Translations under genes and position numbers: made by a program
DNA from: Membranipora membranacea
Lineage: Eukaryota; Bryozoa; Gymnolaemata; Cheilostomatida; Membraniporidae
DNA: 64,000 nucleotides
Assembly: GCA_914767715.1 (NCBI GenBank)
Contig: OU612075.1
Coordinates: forward strand, 2,854,001-2,918,000
Reading direction: 5' to 3'
Shown: positions 35,391 to 47,015 of the stretch, one piece after another
Position numbering within the stretch: position 1 is the first letter of the stretch
How the letters are laid out: each line of letters begins with the position of its first letter
Notes under the pieces: generated by a model
Told to the model about the DNA's origin: nothing
Seen by the model: the letters and a program-made list of their open reading frames with translations, nothing else
Databases searched by the model: none

Positions 35391-36342
35391 AGATCAAAAC
35401 TATTTTACAACTATTTTACAACTATTTTACAACTTCAAAGTCATAATTACTTTTCATCACTGATGCAATCGCATTATTGCAAAATTGACTAGCTGAAATG
35501 GTTCTGAATAGACTAAGTTCACTTACTTGACTTGTGGCTGAAACTGACTATGACCTATACATATCATAACGAATACGAATAATACTGCTGAGATGACTGT
35601 CTTCCTTCTAGACTGCCGAGTTTTCAGCGCCCTCGGCCAGTTTATGGATTCACAATCCATTCCGGCTGATAAATGGGCGGCGTTATCCAGCATTTTATTC
35701 CTAACAGCCGGGCCCGGAACACTACAACAGATATTCTCGTACTTGAAATGTCTTATTTTTTATGATGCGCAGCTATTCTAAGCGCATTACAAGCTTCTTT
35801 TGACAACACAATGACAATCACTGTTGGTACCATCTGAGAACAATTGACACTGTTTGATATCACAGAGCAAGGATGTTTCCAAGACCTCATCTGACAACTG
35901 CACACCACATACTTTCGCAAACTATTAATGATACCAAAGGTCTTGAAAATAGATTAATGAGCCACCCGGTTAGCCCTGCCTTAAAAACTGACAGGTTGAC
36001 CTAAAGATGCACAGATATTGATTTATGGTTATTTTTTACACTCGGGACAAGATGTTGTTCTGTGCTGTGATACATGTGCCAGATTTAGAAACCTATAATC
36101 ATTTGCCGTATTATTATCTCTCAGACTACAATGGCTATGACTGGAGAACTATGGTTAAAAATCAAGTAATAGGCCATGGCAACAAGTTTTGGTCTAATAA
36201 TATATTTGGGTTCGTCAAACTAAGAGTCTTGCAGCTAAGAATGGACAATCAAATGAGTAACAGTATCATTATAAAACGGATTGTATCAGGTGGCAATAAT
36301 AACTGGTTGTAGTTCAGCAAAATCGTCAAACAACAGTAGGGC

Positions 36343-36392
36343 CCATAGGACTGCCGCATTTCCTAACTATAGGAAATGCGGCAGTCCTATGG
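36343..36392. repeat. Perfect 23-bp hairpin with 4-nt loop
   Basis: Left arm 36343-36365 (ccataggactgccgcatttcc, then ta) is exactly complementary to 36370-36392. Weaker pairing continues outward through gggccc/gggcc. It is probably a small foldback element. Confidence 0.9.
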
Positions 36393-38033
36393 TCGGGCCT
36401 AACATGTGTTTTGCCAGTGAGCTGGCTAGCTGATTGTCAAAGCTACTTTTGTTTCAGATCAATCAGCAAAAATCGATAAATTAGAGGTAGTTAAACCACT
36501 CAATTAGTGTACACAATAAACCAAACTAATTAGAGTACAAATATAAACGAACCTGAAGTTCCGTCACCAGTAATGAGACCGCTGATTGTTCCGACTGTGT
36601 TTTGGGTTCAGGTTTCAGTAACCTCTGATAACGATGAGATTCTATAACTGTTAACTCCCCGATATATATTTCTGCCTGCTAATAAAATAACACAGCATGA
36701 CAGTCAAATTCTGTATCGACAGAGCAGTGAACAGCAGTCTGTGGCTAAAATGTAAGATTATGTTCGTTTCTTAATTGTTCAATACGGACTTGTTTGTTCG
36801 TCCTGGAACTTGCTTATTAATTATTACTGTTAAGATGAACGCAAGAGCAACACAAGCTTACAAGCTTAGTGGTAGTGTACTGTGCTGTGTATTAGGCCTA
36901 GTAAACATTTTGTTCATTCATATATACCTAGCCAACTAATCTTATAAGTCTGTGAGTATTTATCCTATTCGGGTGGACATATTGGATCCGATTCAATCAT
37001 AAATAGCACAGCAGATCCTTTTATTAAAATGGATAGATTGCTACCTTCTTCATAGGGTCAATGAAGTATCCTTATTTCAAATTAAATAAAAAAAAAGACT
37101 TTAGACTGCCAGTCCAGTGGAGTAGAGATTGGTATTGGATAAAGTCATATGTCATATGCCATATGGAATGATTCACATTCACTATTTGGGCTACCTACTA
37201 CTACTAATAAAAAGGGCCTCCTAACCAACTAGAAACATACTTACTTACTACCATCTAATCTATATATATATATAAATATATACCAACTAATACTTATAAC
37301 TTATAGCAAGGAGTATCTATACGGTTTAGATTAGTAATAGATACGATAGTATACACACAGACACTCACTGGGCTGGCTTTGATACTTACTTAATTAAGTC
37401 ACCCTACTATCCTTGTCCCTCTCAGTGATGACTTGTCTTGAGTCTCAAATGTAGCCAAATACAGCTGGTGGAATTCAAGAAATTAAAGTAAACTCTGTCA
37501 AGCCAAACAAAAAGTTATGTGAGGGAAAAGTTCTTGTTGTGCCTCATGTTTGTGTGGATTTGTTGTAAAATGAATTGGATATCAAGGTCACCTTCAATTT
37601 CCTGTTTGGGATTTACTTATAAGCTTTCAGCTGTGTCTTTTTAGCATAGGATAAACGATTGTCAATCTGTATCAGTTGTCCGACTCAAAAATAAATTCTG
37701 AAAGTTATGTAGGTCTATATACTGCTTTTATAAAAGAGGTAACTAAAAGCAAACTGGCCACGCCCACTTTCTTCTCAGAAATGTCTTTGATCTTGCATGA
37801 ACACAAATTGAAATTTGTTATTGAACATTTGGGATTGAATTGGAAAAGGTTATATTGACTAAATAGTTCTTCCACTCCTTGGCCACATTGCCTTTGTGCA
37901 AAGGCAATATATTTTGTGCATTCACAGTTCTAACTTGAAATTAACAGATCTACTTAGTAGATTAAGAGTAGACAGTTCTGATTAGCTAGGAGTAGGTAGA
38001 TCATAAATAATGTTTGTTGTTGTTATGTTTCAC

Positions 38034-38069
38034 CAAGGAGTAACAGGGTTACAGCTGTTACTCCTTGGT
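38034..38069. repeat. Small hairpin, ccaaggagtaacag motif
   Basis: Arms ccaaggagtaacag and ctgttactccttgg enclose eight bases. The half-motif ttactccttg also occurs near 10430, 49378 and 56747, and in inverted form near 48850. Confidence 0.85.
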
Positions 38070-38431
38070 TTCACTCATTTATTGAGGTTTTCTAAAAGTT
38101 AATAATATTTGACTTGGTCTTACCTATCCATTTCTTGTTTGTTGTAGTGTTTCCTCTAACCAAGAAGCATACTGACAGTAATGACATGTCACACATTTCC
38201 ACAGTTGCAGGCTGCACATGATACAGTTGTTGTGCTGTGAACTCTTTGCCACCAACCTATGATTCAATAGAATTGTTGTTAAATTTCCTTAGCTTGGAAT
38301 CACACTCACAGTCTATGATACAATGGAGTGGTTATACCAACATCATGGTAGGAAAGCCATTGACATATTTGACTCAAACTTTTTATGTCCTCACTGTTGT
38401 TTATCACTCCTGCTCTATGTTGCAGATAAAA

Positions 38432-41400
38432 ATGTCACTTTTGAGAAACGTACTGCAAAGATGTCAGCGAGGTTCTGGCCTACTGCAAGGCTTTAAAAAG
38501 TTTTCGGTGTCAGCCTCTTGCAACCAGAGCTCATCAGTCGATGTTACTGTGGACTCAGCAACAGGTAACTTTTACCTTCTAATCATCTAGAGCTTACTAC
38601 AAGTTACACATTAGTTCCCAATGCAATTAAGCTGCATCTGTAGATAGATTGAGAATGATGATTAGATGAGATAATTTATTTGGTTACATTGTCAATGACA
38701 TATGACAATGATAGTGTTGGAATGTCTCTGTTATTCAAAATCTTAATACTATTATGATGAAAATTCGATACTGATTTGGATACAACTTATGATGTATTAC
38801 TTAGGCTATGTCTTGGAAATGACTCGGCATGATGTGAATGATTGCCTTGCTATGACAATAGTTGTAAAACTGATTGTTCCTTTGTAGGTGTTGCCACCCT
38901 TAAGATGCAGAGACCACCAGTAAACAGTCTAACTCTGGAGCTACTGACTGAAATGTGTATTGCTGTTGATAAACTTGACTCCGAAAGTGAGTTTATTGCA
39001 ATCTCAATAAAGTACCCAATTTAAATATAATCCAAAATAATTGAAACATTCTATGATAATAAGTATATTGGCTAATTATCTGTAAGTTGCGATTATCACC
39101 ATAGCTGGATGTTAATGAGAACATTAGGCAAATGCTGGGGAAAGGTACAGGGATTAGATTCTGTAGTTTATAATGAGCAACTTGAGTTGTCTTTGGGAGT
39201 CAACATATTAAATCTTGTGCAATCTCGTTGCCAGATGACAACACACTTGGTACATAACTACATGTGATACTGTTACACAAATCTTATGAATGAATTTCTT
39301 CTTTTCGTTATTATTGTTTGTACATTATATAATGTCTTTCAGAGTGCCGAGGTCTGATTTTGGGTTCTGGAGTCAAAAATATATTCTCTGCTGGACTGGA
39401 TATTGGTACCATGTATCAGCCTGACGAGCCAAGACTTAGAGAGTTCTGGAGAACATTACAGGAGATCTGGATTAAACTTTACGGCTCTCAGATGGTCACA
39501 GTGGCCGCTATATCTGTATGTATTCTGACCATTTCCCTAAGGGAATAAAGTATTTGTATTTGTGCCATTTTTTTGCATGCTTGAAATAGTGAAATTCATT
39601 GCTAACAAACATTTGTGCAACTGTATATAATCCACCATCTTAGCTCGTGCAATTTGGTGCTAGCTACCACTAAGACACTTCCAAACTACCCAAAATATTT
39701 ACTCCTCAAAAGTATAAATGTAGAAAAGTATTTGATACTAGATTTGAGTCCTAGCTACTGAGTGGTAAGAAAAGAAGATGAAGATAATAATAAGAATTGA
39801 GGAAATCATTTTGAAAGACTTGTTTTTGTCATGTTTCAAAATGATACTACTGAAGTTATGATTTGTAAATTCAACCAAGTCCTATGCCTTTTTTTTAATG
39901 TTGTTGTCTCTATAGCCTGTCTTGAAGAGCTTGTCAAGACAACAAAGCTTGTCAAGACAGGATAGTGCCAATACCGACACAAGTAGTATAGTTATGATAA
40001 TTACTATTGTTTGTTTTATTTTTTACAGGGTCACTCCCCTGCAGGTGGCTGCCTTCTCAGTATGTGCTGTGATCACAGGATTATGGCTGAAGGCAGATAC
40101 ACCATCGGTCTCAATGAAACTCTCTTGGTAAGTATGTAACTAAGCTAGCACGGTTTTTTTCCGAGTAATAGCAAGCTCTTGGAAAAACAACCTCAAACGC
40201 ATATGTTGTGTTGCAACCCCATTGTCTGCTGTAAAGAGAAGCTTGACTGGCCTTCATGGTATATGCATTTTTCCCCACAGTTATTGCTATATTGTTTTGC
40301 TAGATTTATTATCATCAGACATGACTGTTATTGCCCCAGTTGTGAGTCAAATGAATTGAGACAGATTTGGCATATCATGTGTTAAGTAATTAATTTATAT
40401 TATATAATGATAATTTGGTGTGATATAAATGGGTTTCATATTCATGGGTGTTACCATGGAATTTGGGACCCTGGTGTTACATCATAGCAGGGAGGGTGGG
40501 TATACTCTCCCACCCCCCCCCCCCCCCCGATCATAGAATGTGATAAAATTGATCTTAGAAGTTACCTACTCATTGTGAAAGAGGAAACAACTCCATCATT
40601 GTGAACTTCTGCGCTCATACACCAGGGAGTTTGATACCAACTCCATGTAGAGACTTACTAGTATTCATCCAATGAACAAGGTTCATTGAACTGACAAACT
40701 ATCTCAAGAAATTTGGGAGGCCTTCCGATGAAAAAGTAATTTAAGGGTGAAATACGCTGCAACTACAGTCTCACATACCCATACAATCTGTATATCTAGT
40801 GTGATAAGGTGTAATCGCACTCCCTCTCTTGTCGCCTATAAAATAACGGAATTCGACAATTGCCTTATTTCTGTTTCAGGGTATTGTTGCCCCCACATGG
40901 TTTCAGGATACTTTAGTTAACACAGTAGGACACAGAGAGGCAGAGAGAGCTCTCCAGTTAGGACTGTTATATACTCCAGAACAGGCTTTGTCTATAGGTA
41001 TGATAGACTCAATTAGCAAACCCGAGGACCTCGAGAACGAAGCTAATGAGGCGATGAAGAAATGGCTTAAAATACCAGGTTTGTCCAAAATTCATAGAAT
41101 CTTTTGTTAAATATTTTTTTGTAAATATTAGCAAGAGATTAGCTATCACAAAAGTTCCACTAGCTTAGGCAGGAGCTGTAGGTTAAGTAAATGTTTGCTA
41201 GCCATGAGTTTCACCATCTTTGGTCCGGCACAAGTGGACCTGAAACCAAATGCAAATGAAAATTTTCCTCCCACAAATATTTCTCCCTTTAGGGTGATAT
41301 TGACATATTATTTGGGCTAAATTTAACATTACAAAGAGATCAATGATCTGTCTGTGTGTTTCGCTTCCTGCAGTTTCCACTGAAGGATCATAATATGTAC

Positions 41401-41782
41401 TTTAGGTGCTTAAACGGTGTCGGGATAGCTGGTAATAGAATTTCATTATCAACCCTTTAGTCGGGAAAGTGGTTGATAATGAAATGCTACCACCAGCTAT
41501 CCTGACACCGTTTAAGCGCTTAAACTAGATCATATGCAGTGCTCACTGAGTAGATGCTAAACTCTCACATTCACACCCCTGTACTAACTATCCTCTTATA
41601 TTTCTGTAGCTCACGCCAGACACATCACCAAGCTACAGCTCAGACAGAGTACAATCGATAGACTCGTCAAAAATAGACAGGAGGATATCGACCATTTTGT
41701 AAATTTCATAATGAAAGATACTATTCAGAAGTCACTTGGCATGTATGTAGCTGCTTTGAAAAAAAAAGGAGGAAGCAAGTAA
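38432..41782 (+). CDS. ECI1: Enoyl-CoA delta-isomerase 1, mitochondrial
   Basis: It moves 3-enoyl double bonds to trans-2-enoyl-CoA so that unsaturated fatty acids can enter beta-oxidation in the mitochondrial matrix. Exons: 38432-38564, 38888-38986, 39343-39515, 40029-40127, 40880-41078, 41610-41782. They total 876 nt, 291 aa, close to the family length of about 300. The N-terminus (about 45 residues) is rich in Arg, Ser and Leu without acidic residues early, as in a mitochondrial presequence. Crotonase-fold signatures: RPPVNSL, the oxyanion loop FSAGLD, then PAGGCLLSMCCDHRIMAE, and GLNET, which holds the catalytic Glu of ECI1. The end KSLGMYVAALKKK matches the family tail. ATG 38432 directly follows a possible acceptor (tgcag), so a 5' UTR exon upstream is likely. 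It converges with the SDR gene to the right. Confidence 0.95.
41404..41523. repeat. Long intronic hairpin (about 57-bp arms)
   Basis: Shared arm blocks include gcttaaacggtgtc, ggatagctggt and atttcattatcaacc, with their inverses on the right, and few mismatches. It lies in the last ECI1 intron (41079-41609) and is probably a foldback MITE. Confidence 0.88.
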
Positions 41783-42170
41783 TCTAATCAACTATTTTCC
41801 TATCATTTTTTTTGGTCGTTTCACCTAATTTTGAATAGTACTATAGATACAGTGCTAGCTGTATGGTTGACCAGTTATTCTAGTGTGACTTGGTGATGGA
41901 TTTTTTTATTAAATTAAGTAATGAAATACATGATAAGATCATAATATAAATTTCGTTCTTGATCGTGATTGAAGGGACTTGAAACGTTCTAAAGTTATTA
42001 GCTTATTTGAGACAATTTGTCTCGAAAGTTTGAAATTCCATGTCTCGACCAATCAATGGATGATGTATCAAGTTTGGGCTAGATAAATGTGCATCATAGT
42101 TAAATTGTACTTGCTTATAACATTTACTGTGTAATTCCTAATAATGTTGAGCATCTGTTGTTGCTTTTGT
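41783..42170. other. Convergent 3' region of ECI1 and SDR genes
   Basis: No exon is seen. A minus-strand AATAAA near 41903-41908 could serve transcripts ending in the duplicated SDR exon. Confidence 0.45.
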
Positions 42171-42473
42171 TTATCTTGGCATTGAGGTGGAGGAGTTTTC
42201 ATATCTCCTCTTACAAAGAAACAAAACGTTAGCATCCCCTCTTTCATGTGTTGCCATGGCAACAATATAACCGCCTCCCTTCTCGCTAGATTGAGGCTCC
42301 GCACAGCAGCAAAACAATTTAGTCATCAGGCATTTATAACAGCATCGTTTGCATTGACTATTGTTCCTGTTGATGGTTGTTCTCGGAATGTATCCCGGAC
42401 ACAGCGAGTTGACCTTGACCCCAGATCCCTGAATCTCGTCAGTCATGGCCATTGTACACATCATACACGTCAC
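42171..42473 (-). pseudogene. Duplicated last exon of the SDR gene, frame-disrupted
   Basis: It begins after an AG acceptor (ttatag) in the same phase as the 43936 exon and encodes a close copy: TMAMTDEIQGSGVKVNS, a Cys cluster, GGGYIVAMATHERGDAN. After GDAN one extra base shifts the frame, so it ends SSTSMPR at 42171. In the other frame the lost tail (FVRGDMKTPPPQ to NYT) is still readable to about 42120. It could be an alternative terminal exon giving a different C-terminus, or a decaying duplicate. The acceptor and most residues remain intact. Confidence 0.75.
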
Positions 42474-43523
42474 CTATAACAGATATATACATGTGCAGTT
42501 CACTTAATTCAAATCTCTGGGGACCACAAAAATTTGTTCCAATCAAGCAGCGTCTGAATTAAGTGACATTAGAATGCATTGAGATCTGGCTGAAGGGACC
42601 AATTTTCTTGTCTGAATTAACAGGAGTTTTGAATTATATAATTTGAATGAACCAGCTTACACTGTATATACATGTGTATATATCCTTATCTCAAAGGGGC
42701 CTTTGAGAGAAGGCTCTGTGTATATAGTTTAAGTTTTGATCAAATTTTCATGCACTTCAAGATGCTCCAGTCTAACTTGTACACCACCGACAAGATGGGG
42801 TACATTTCCAAATGCAGGCAAATTGAATGAAACCTCAACTCAATATTGCCATTGCGTTATCCCATAGATATGTATGATTATATCTATGCTTATCCCACTA
42901 CTAATTTTGCATGAAGTATATAAACATAGATGTCTTTCTTTGTTTCTGTAAAACTCATTTAGCAGCAAATTGCGATAGTGACTCTGCCTGGGGCTTGTAG
43001 GTAGACTATAACTACCACAAATCGGATGTTATTGGGGTGTAATGATTTTTCATCTTGCTCCACTTTATTTTGTGGCTGTTCAAACATGCTGTGATGTAAT
43101 AGCGTTTTTAAAATCAACATCAGCTTAGAACAAATTTATGGCCTCTGTTGTGACAAATTTGGATTGATATTGAAAAAATCGGAAAACGAGATGCCACGTA
43201 TTGGAAAAAAAAGATTTTAGACTAAACCCCCATACTCACAGTGGGAAAAGACTTGATTAAGAATAATAGGCTAGAGATTTACAAGAGAAGATTCTGCAAA
43301 TTTATTAGCAAAAATAGGATACCACACCGTCAAATTGCTACAAACGTCTGAGACTCAATGTTGCAGAGATCAGCGTAGCCTCAGAACTGATCATGCATAG
43401 AATGGAAAACTAAACGGCTTGTACATAAAGTAGATAACACCATAAAGCATTAATCAACACATCATCAGTGAAATACAAAAAACATAAACATACAATATTG
43501 AACCATTGAATAGAAAAAAGAGA

Positions 43524-43534
43524 TTTATTTTATT
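43524..43534 (-). terminator. Poly(A) signals of the SDR gene
   Basis: Two overlapping AATAAA hexamers on the minus strand lie 40-50 nt beyond the stop codon at 43574. They support the 43936-43574 exon as a real transcript end. Confidence 0.6.
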
Positions 43535-43573
43535 GGAATGAAAATTGGATAGCACAGGAAATCTTTTCTCCAA

Positions 43574-46500
43574 CTATGACCTCTGCGCTGAAGTGTAATT
43601 CCTAACAATACTAAGCATCTGCTGTTGATTTTGTTTATCTTGGCATTGAGGTGGAGGATATTTCATATCTCCTCTTACAAAGAACAATCCGTTAGCATCT
43701 CCTCTTTCGTGTGTTGCCATGGCGATGATATGACCCCCACCCCTCTCATTTGATTGAGGCTTCATGCAACAACAACAACATACAGTCGCAATACATCTGA
43801 AGCAGCATGGTGCACATTTGCCATTGTTTCTGCCAATGGCTGTTCCTGGGATGACGCCGGGGCACATGGAGTTAACTTTGATCCCACTTCCCTGAAGCTC
43901 ATCAGTCATAGCCAGCGTACTCATCATGAAAGCTACCTGTAACAGAAATATGTGTCCTCAAATATTTGTCCAATTTTGTAAATTGAATATTTGATTTTTC
44001 GAATTCACCTATAATGGTATGCTAGTAAAATTACTATGCAAAGTTTTATAGATGCATTCCTATTACAAGTAATGTAACTTTAATTTAGACTTCCCATCAC
44101 GGCCAAGGCAATCTCATATACATGACCTGAGTAGACTTCACTGGGAATCCCTATGCTCTCCTACAACTGGTCACACCGCAGGCCTTTTTGCCTGCGGGAG
44201 AGCAACTCCGAATGCAGGCAAATCGACCAAACTTGGTCTGGGAATCCCAAAGAGATACATTGTGGGAATATCATTAGTATGTCAGGATTATCTCCACCTG
44301 AGTTTACCTACCTTTGAATTTTTGTAGCCTATTATCCCTCCTGTGTATACTCCAGGCTCGGCCATCATGGGGTCCTCCAGACTAGTCTGATATTTAACAA
44401 ACCCATCCATGAGAACCACTGAACTGTTCACCATAACCACTCGAGCCTCGCCCTGTAACAGAGTCAATACAATTTTCTGGTAAGCGAGTTCTGAGTTTCC
44501 TCCAACTGAAGTGGATGTATAAACAAAATATTGCATAGGAGGGGGTGGGGGCAGCAGATTGTAAATGTTGATGAGCATCTCAGAAAGTACTACTATAGAA
44601 CTTGACATGACATCAGGTCAATGGTAGTATATTGCAATGAGACTGTCATGATCATTCTGTCCATTAAAATTAAGTTTGAAATTATTAAAATAGATGGTCA
44701 AATAGGAAAACTTATGCTGTTTGTAATTAGTGTCAATACTCAACAAATGTTCTCATTATGTGGAGAAAATCAATTTCAAGTCACAGCATAAATCTTACAC
44801 AACTGTATGAGTTTATGTTATCGTTTGCACCCCTGTTACTTCACCAATGTCATTCCGTAAATTATAAATTTCCCTTCCTAAACTACTGCTGCCACTCATG
44901 CAAATTTGTGCTCATTGAATTCTGCATAGCTCCAAGATAATTAATTAAGACGAGACTTACATCTCACCTAATGAACAAATAATTTGCACAAACTGATCTT
45001 CAAAATCAGGGCATGAAATCTCGCACCAGCTTATGACCTGTACAGTGTGCACTAGTAAGACTGGTAACTACATCATCTGATGCTGTAACTACGTCACCTG
45101 ATGCGGTAGATAATTAATTTCATACCTTAATTTTGGATCAGTTTGTGCAAATTATTTGCTCGTTAGGTGACAATGCTGAGATTGCAGCCTCATTTTATTT
45201 GTTTTGAGCTACAAAGAATTCTTAAAGCACACATTTGGCTGTGTGGCAGCACTTGATACATTAAGCATGGCGTTTGTCCTGCAGAACCTACCTTAGCCGC
45301 TGCAGTCTGCTTCAAGTTATCAATGAGTAAATCCGTCAGCAGTACAGGAGCTATACAATTAACGACCAAAGTCAGCTCCCACTCTGGTTTAAATTCAGAC
45401 ATCATGCGCTCTTTGCTGTTTGAAGGCGACATTCCTGCGTTGTTCACCAGGACGTCGAGATATGTTCCATCGCTCAACCTATGAAATTAAACTCATAGGG
45501 TTGTACTTTTTGAGTGATAACAATTTCCGCCGTTTCTTTCACTCTCAAAAGGCAATGTAGTGCAACATTATGATTTACAATAGTTCCAAAGTTAAAGACG
45601 TTGTTATACAAAGTTGGTTTGTTAAAATCCCAATGGTTAGTCACTCACCACATCGTGGCGGTAAAATAGTGTGTCTTAAGGGCGAGGCTGCAATGTCTGG
45701 CTCTCAGTTTGTAGGCAGGTCGGAGCACACCTCGGGGTCCAACAACTCCCAGTAGTCAGTGGACTGCAGTGGGATTCGAACCCATGACCTTCAACACTTT
45801 CGTGGTGAAGGACCGGCGCTCTAACCACTGAGCCACCTCCTACTCCTGTACCTGGTACAGATGTTATGCGCTCAGATTTGGATTCAATATAACTGATATT
45901 AAGATAACAGGGTGTACCTAAACATCCTAATTATCGGTCTGAACACGGCAATTTGAACTTACCATTCTGATTTCAGTTTCTCCACAAATTGTCGGATAGA
46001 GTTGGGGTCAGCCAATTCACAAAGCATATAGTGAATATCAGCATTTGGACAGGCTGCTCTTACTGCACTGCAAATGTAATAAGATGAGGTAGATATAATA
46101 TATATATTTATATATATATATGTACCATGTCAATATGCTTAGGACCCTCTGACTATTCCAAATTTAAATACTTCAGTTGGGTGGTGTTATACACAGAATG
46201 GTAAACGATTCCCTGTCAAGTCAGTGATGTGTATTGACAACTAGCGGAGGACCATTAGCAACAGCAACATACAGCGATGAATATCAGTTATAGAACCAAC
46301 ATTGTAGAAAGGTACAATACTGTAAAGTTGCATTTACACTGAAGCAACTCTCAACTTGCAACTTTTCAAAAACCTTAGGTTGAGTCGGAGTTGTGCCTGA
46401 GTCTGAGTTTGAGTTGCTTGTTCCTTCACTTATGCGCAGCACATCAATTGCAATTGAGAGATTTGAAGTTTGAAGTTGAAATTTGAAGTTTGTTTATTGC

Positions 46501-47015
46501 CTAAATTCTAATATCCATCCTGTGATAGGTTGATAGCATCGAATGTACAGCACATACATGGAAAAATAAAAATTAAAGGAGTCTGAGCTGCATTAGTGAA
46601 AAAATCGTATATAAACCAAAACGCAATTTATAAAATAACCCAATCACAACACAGATCTGAATTGCAACTCAGAGAGAAAACGCAGCACTGCTGCAAAGCA
46701 GCAACTCAGACAATAATTGCAACTCAGACAGTTGCTCCAACTTGCAATTATCCATTTACACTGGTCCAACTTGTCTCGCAACTGTGTCTCAAGTGTATCG
46801 CATCAACAAAATTGCAAGCAAAGTTGTTTCAATGTAAACGCAGCTTAAGAGAGGATGACTTACCTGAGACAATGCTGACCTTTATCATCTGACCTCACCG
46901 TAGCAATGACCTTGTGACCTTCTGAGCACAGAATTTTACAAGCTTCCAGACCGATACCGGAGTTACCTCCAGTTATAAGCACAAGTTTCTTTGTTTGGTC
47001 CTCGTTGTCCGTCAT
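43574..47015 (-). CDS. Short-chain dehydrogenase/reductase with Cys-rich C-terminal insert
   Basis: An NAD(P)-dependent oxidoreductase; the substrate is unknown. Exons in transcript order: 47015-46864, 46067-45963, 45478-45292, 44452-44312, 43936-43574. They total 948 nt, 315 aa, and close in frame. The Rossmann nucleotide site ITGGNSGIG is near residue 14. VNNAG follows, then a catalytic Ser in VNSSV and the YKNSK (YxxxK) active site that ends the fourth exon. The PG turn KVNSMCPG comes next. After it lies an unusual cluster CAPCCFRCIATVCCCCC not expected in classical SDRs, then a conserved HERGDAN-type tail. It resembles retinol-dehydrogenase or carbonyl-reductase-like SDRs, but the subfamily is not settled. 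The Cys cluster could be lipid-modified or bind metal; this is inference. The last exon is duplicated downstream. Confidence 0.92.
44141..44248. mobile_element. Foldback element related to the gatcaagtttg family
   Basis: The inner stem ccgcaggc/gcctgcgg has a short T-rich loop and is followed by ctccgaatgcaggcaa and gaccaaacttggtct, as in the 35253 element. It is bordered by direct copies of ctgggaatccc. It lies in the SDR intron before the last exon. Confidence 0.65.
44965..45169. mobile_element. MITE with about 52-bp terminal inverted repeats
   Basis: The left end cacctaatgaacaaataatt, continuing tgcacaaactgatc, is inverted at the right end (gatcagtttgtgcaaattat, ttgctcgttaggtg). The core has no coding capacity. 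It lies in the SDR intron between 45291 and 44453. Confidence 0.88.
45625..45846 (-). mobile_element. tRNA-derived SINE
   Basis: Inverted copy of the 7262 family. On the minus strand the head reads ggaggtggctcagtggttag, then a B box gggttcgaatcccac, then body ggtgtgctccgacctgcct. It lies in SDR intron 2. Confidence 0.85.
46323..46847. mobile_element. Inverted-repeat element, about 525 bp
   Basis: The left end agttgcatttacactgaagc, continuing aactctcaacttgcaa, pairs with the right end ttgcaagcaaagttgtttca, continuing atgtaaacgcagct. The interior contains further repeats of ttgcaactcag. No transposase is seen. It lies in SDR intron 1. Confidence 0.75.

Larger units (their letters stand above)
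32841..38431. other. Spacer between galactosyltransferase and ECI1-like genes
   Basis: It probably contains the missing 5' exons of the galactosyltransferase, but none could be called. A donor-like site on the minus strand near 33945 (CAAGGTAGGT) follows a short hydrophobic frame that does not join in phase. Repeats present: a 22-bp minisatellite at 33773, a foldback element at 35253, and hairpins at 36343 and 38034. A 100-codon frame at 34355 is listed separately. Confidence 0.55.
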
